Made by a program: the position numbers and the translations under genes. Below are positions 63,019 through 64,000 of a stretch of 64,000 bases of DNA, one piece after another. The stretch comes from an uncultured Lachnospiraceae bacterium. GTDB lineage: Bacteria; Bacillota; Clostridia; Lachnospirales; Lachnospiraceae. Location of the stretch: NCBI GenBank assembly GCA_947625205.1, contig CANQNN010000007.1, forward strand, positions 51,497 to 115,496, given 5' to 3'. The notes beneath the pieces are model-generated. The model worked only from the letters and a program-made list of their open reading frames with translations. It was not told where the DNA came from and made no database searches. The first letter of the stretch is position 1. Every line of letters begins with the position of its first letter.

Positions 63019-63876
63019 ATGAAATGGAATAAAATTTTATCAACAGTATTGATTTTGAGCAGCCTGACAGGAATTCTTGCGGGATGCGGCACGGATGCGC
63101 AGCAGAGCGCTTCGTCACAGGCCGATGACGGCGCGGTCGTAATTCAGGTAGTGGCACCGCCCAACGGGTATCCGTTGGCTTACACGGACGATGAAGGCAA
63201 CCGTACCGGATACGAGATCGAGGTCATGAGAAAAGTGGATGAGCTGCTTCCAGAGTATACGTTTGTATTTAACGAAGCGGAACAGGATGCGGCATTTACC
63301 GGTCTTTCCACAGGCAAATACCAGATCGCGATCACCAACTCCTTTTATACAGAGGAGCGGGCGGAGAACTACAATATACCTGAGAATCCTATTGGCGCTT
63401 CGCCTTGCGGACTCGTAGTGACCAAAGACAAAGCGGACGTTACCACGTTGGATCAGGCCTCCGAGCTCAAGCTGAGTCCTGCGCCGGTAATGCCTGGCGA
63501 CGGATTGGCATACCAGTTGGAACTGTATGTCGCGGAGCATCCGGATGTCGGATTTGAACTCACGTATTCCTCCGATCCCAATGCTTTTGTGGATGGCCTG
63601 AGTTTCGTGGCGGAAGGAAGATATGATTTTGCTTTCTTCCCCGGAAATTATTATGATGCATTGGTAGTCGCCGAAGATGGAGATCTGCATATGCTCAACG
63701 ATACGCTTTCCTACAAAAGAACTATCCCGGTAGACACCTATCCGATCATTGCCAAAGGAGAAGATGATTTGACGGAAAAGGTCAGCGGCGCTTTGAAGAC
63801 CCTGAAAGATGACGGCACACTGGAAGAACTGTCGGTTGAATTTTATGGATTTAACGTTTTTGAGGTACTTGAATGA
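63019..63876 (+). CDS. ABC-type amino-acid-like substrate-binding lipoprotein
   Basis: A 285-residue lipoprotein with lipobox GILAGC (Cys23) and an SBP_bac_3-type domain: YPLAYTDDEGNRTGYEIEV, then AAFTGLSTGKYQIAI and FVAEGRYDFAFF, the usual blocks of polar amino-acid and cystine-binding proteins. It closes the nitrogenase-like cluster on the same strand. Permease and ATPase genes would lie beyond the window. In this context the ligand may be a sulfur-containing amino acid or organosulfur compound (inference). Confidence 0.85.
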   Translation: MKWNKILSTVLILSSLTGILAGCGTDAQQSASSQADDGAVVIQVVAPPNGYPLAYTDDEGNRTGYEIEVMRKVDELLPEYTFVFNEAEQDAAFTGLSTGKYQIAITNSFYTEERAENYNIPENPIGASPCGLVVTKDKADVTTLDQASELKLSPAPVMPGDGLAYQLELYVAEHPDVGFELTYSSDPNAFVDGLSFVAEGRYDFAFFPGNYYDALVVAEDGDLHMLNDTLSYKRTIPVDTYPIIAKGEDDLTEKVSGALKTLKDDGTLEELSVEFYGFNVFEVLE

Positions 63877-63891
63877 GGACGGTCGAAGTCG

Positions 63892-63911
63892 AAAAAGTAA
63901 AATACTTTTTT
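63892..63911 (+). terminator. AT-rich terminator-like hairpin after the binding-protein gene
   Basis: Stem AAAAAGTA / TACTTTTT with an AAA loop, ending in TTT. It lies 16 nt past the stop. Weak because it has almost no G-C pairs; if real it would part the binding protein from any downstream permease. Confidence 0.4.
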
Positions 63912-64000
63912 ATAGGATCCCTCCCTATCTCAAAATTTGAAATTTGTCAATACATCTCCCGATATATTTTTAAGTTTTATATTATCATCCATGTATGGAT

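Overview
The window looks like a chromosome segment of a low- to mid-GC Gram-positive anaerobe of the Clostridia, most likely a Lachnospiraceae-type gut Firmicute. Reasons: the hprK-glcK-murB-rapZ-whiA-HPr block, a class II fructose-bisphosphate aldolase, an AGCS transporter, strong AGGAGG ribosome binding sites and sigma-A type promoters with 16-17 bp spacers. This is a judgement from gene content; no 16S or database comparison was possible.

Layout. 1-6.5 kb: end of a phosphonate/glycan cluster, with a cytidylyltransferase-PEP mutase fusion, an APS-kinase-like protein, a phosphonoacetaldehyde-reductase-like Fe-ADH split by an in-frame TAG, phosphonopyruvate decarboxylase and two TIM-barrel paralogues, one of which has lost its metal-binding residues. 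6.7-7.7 kb: Rpn/PD-(D/E)XK protein. 7.7-17.4 kb (minus): a ten-gene Mrp/Mbh-type cation antiporter operon with four antiporter-like subunits and no hydrogenase genes. 17.5-24 kb: PanE-like reductase, then a solute-binding lipoprotein paired with a 1307-residue hybrid kinase. 24-29 kb: GH3 glycosidase, LysM protein, CTP synthase. 29-41.6 kb: housekeeping genes ftsH, uvrC, hprK, glcK, murB, rapZ, whiA, a Crh-like HPr, lipid kinase, fba and a histidine phosphatase. 41.6-44.3 kb: alpha/beta hydrolase and AGCS symporter.

44.4-54.4 kb is a patchy, AT-richer accessory region: an XRE/ImmA/PIN module, cyclophilin, a nested inverted-repeat element, a GNAT protein, and a small operon (membrane protein, Nmad2, Nmad3) preceded by a promoter with a G9 tract in its -35/-10 spacer, a classical phase-variation layout. 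TetR/CPBP and HAAS/PadR pairs and two small membrane proteins follow.

54.6-63.9 kb: an ammonium transporter fused to a P-II domain, then cysK, yezD and a compact nitrogenase-like set (NifB, NifH, NifD, NifK and NifX homologues, no NifEN) ending in a solute-binding lipoprotein. The sulfur-gene context, the missing NifEN and the absence of the usual FeMo-co histidine motif in the D subunit suggest a nitrogenase-like reductase for sulfur scavenging (methylthio-alkane-reductase type) or an uncharacterised relative rather than a dinitrogenase. I consider this cluster and the G-tract promoter the most interesting parts of the window.
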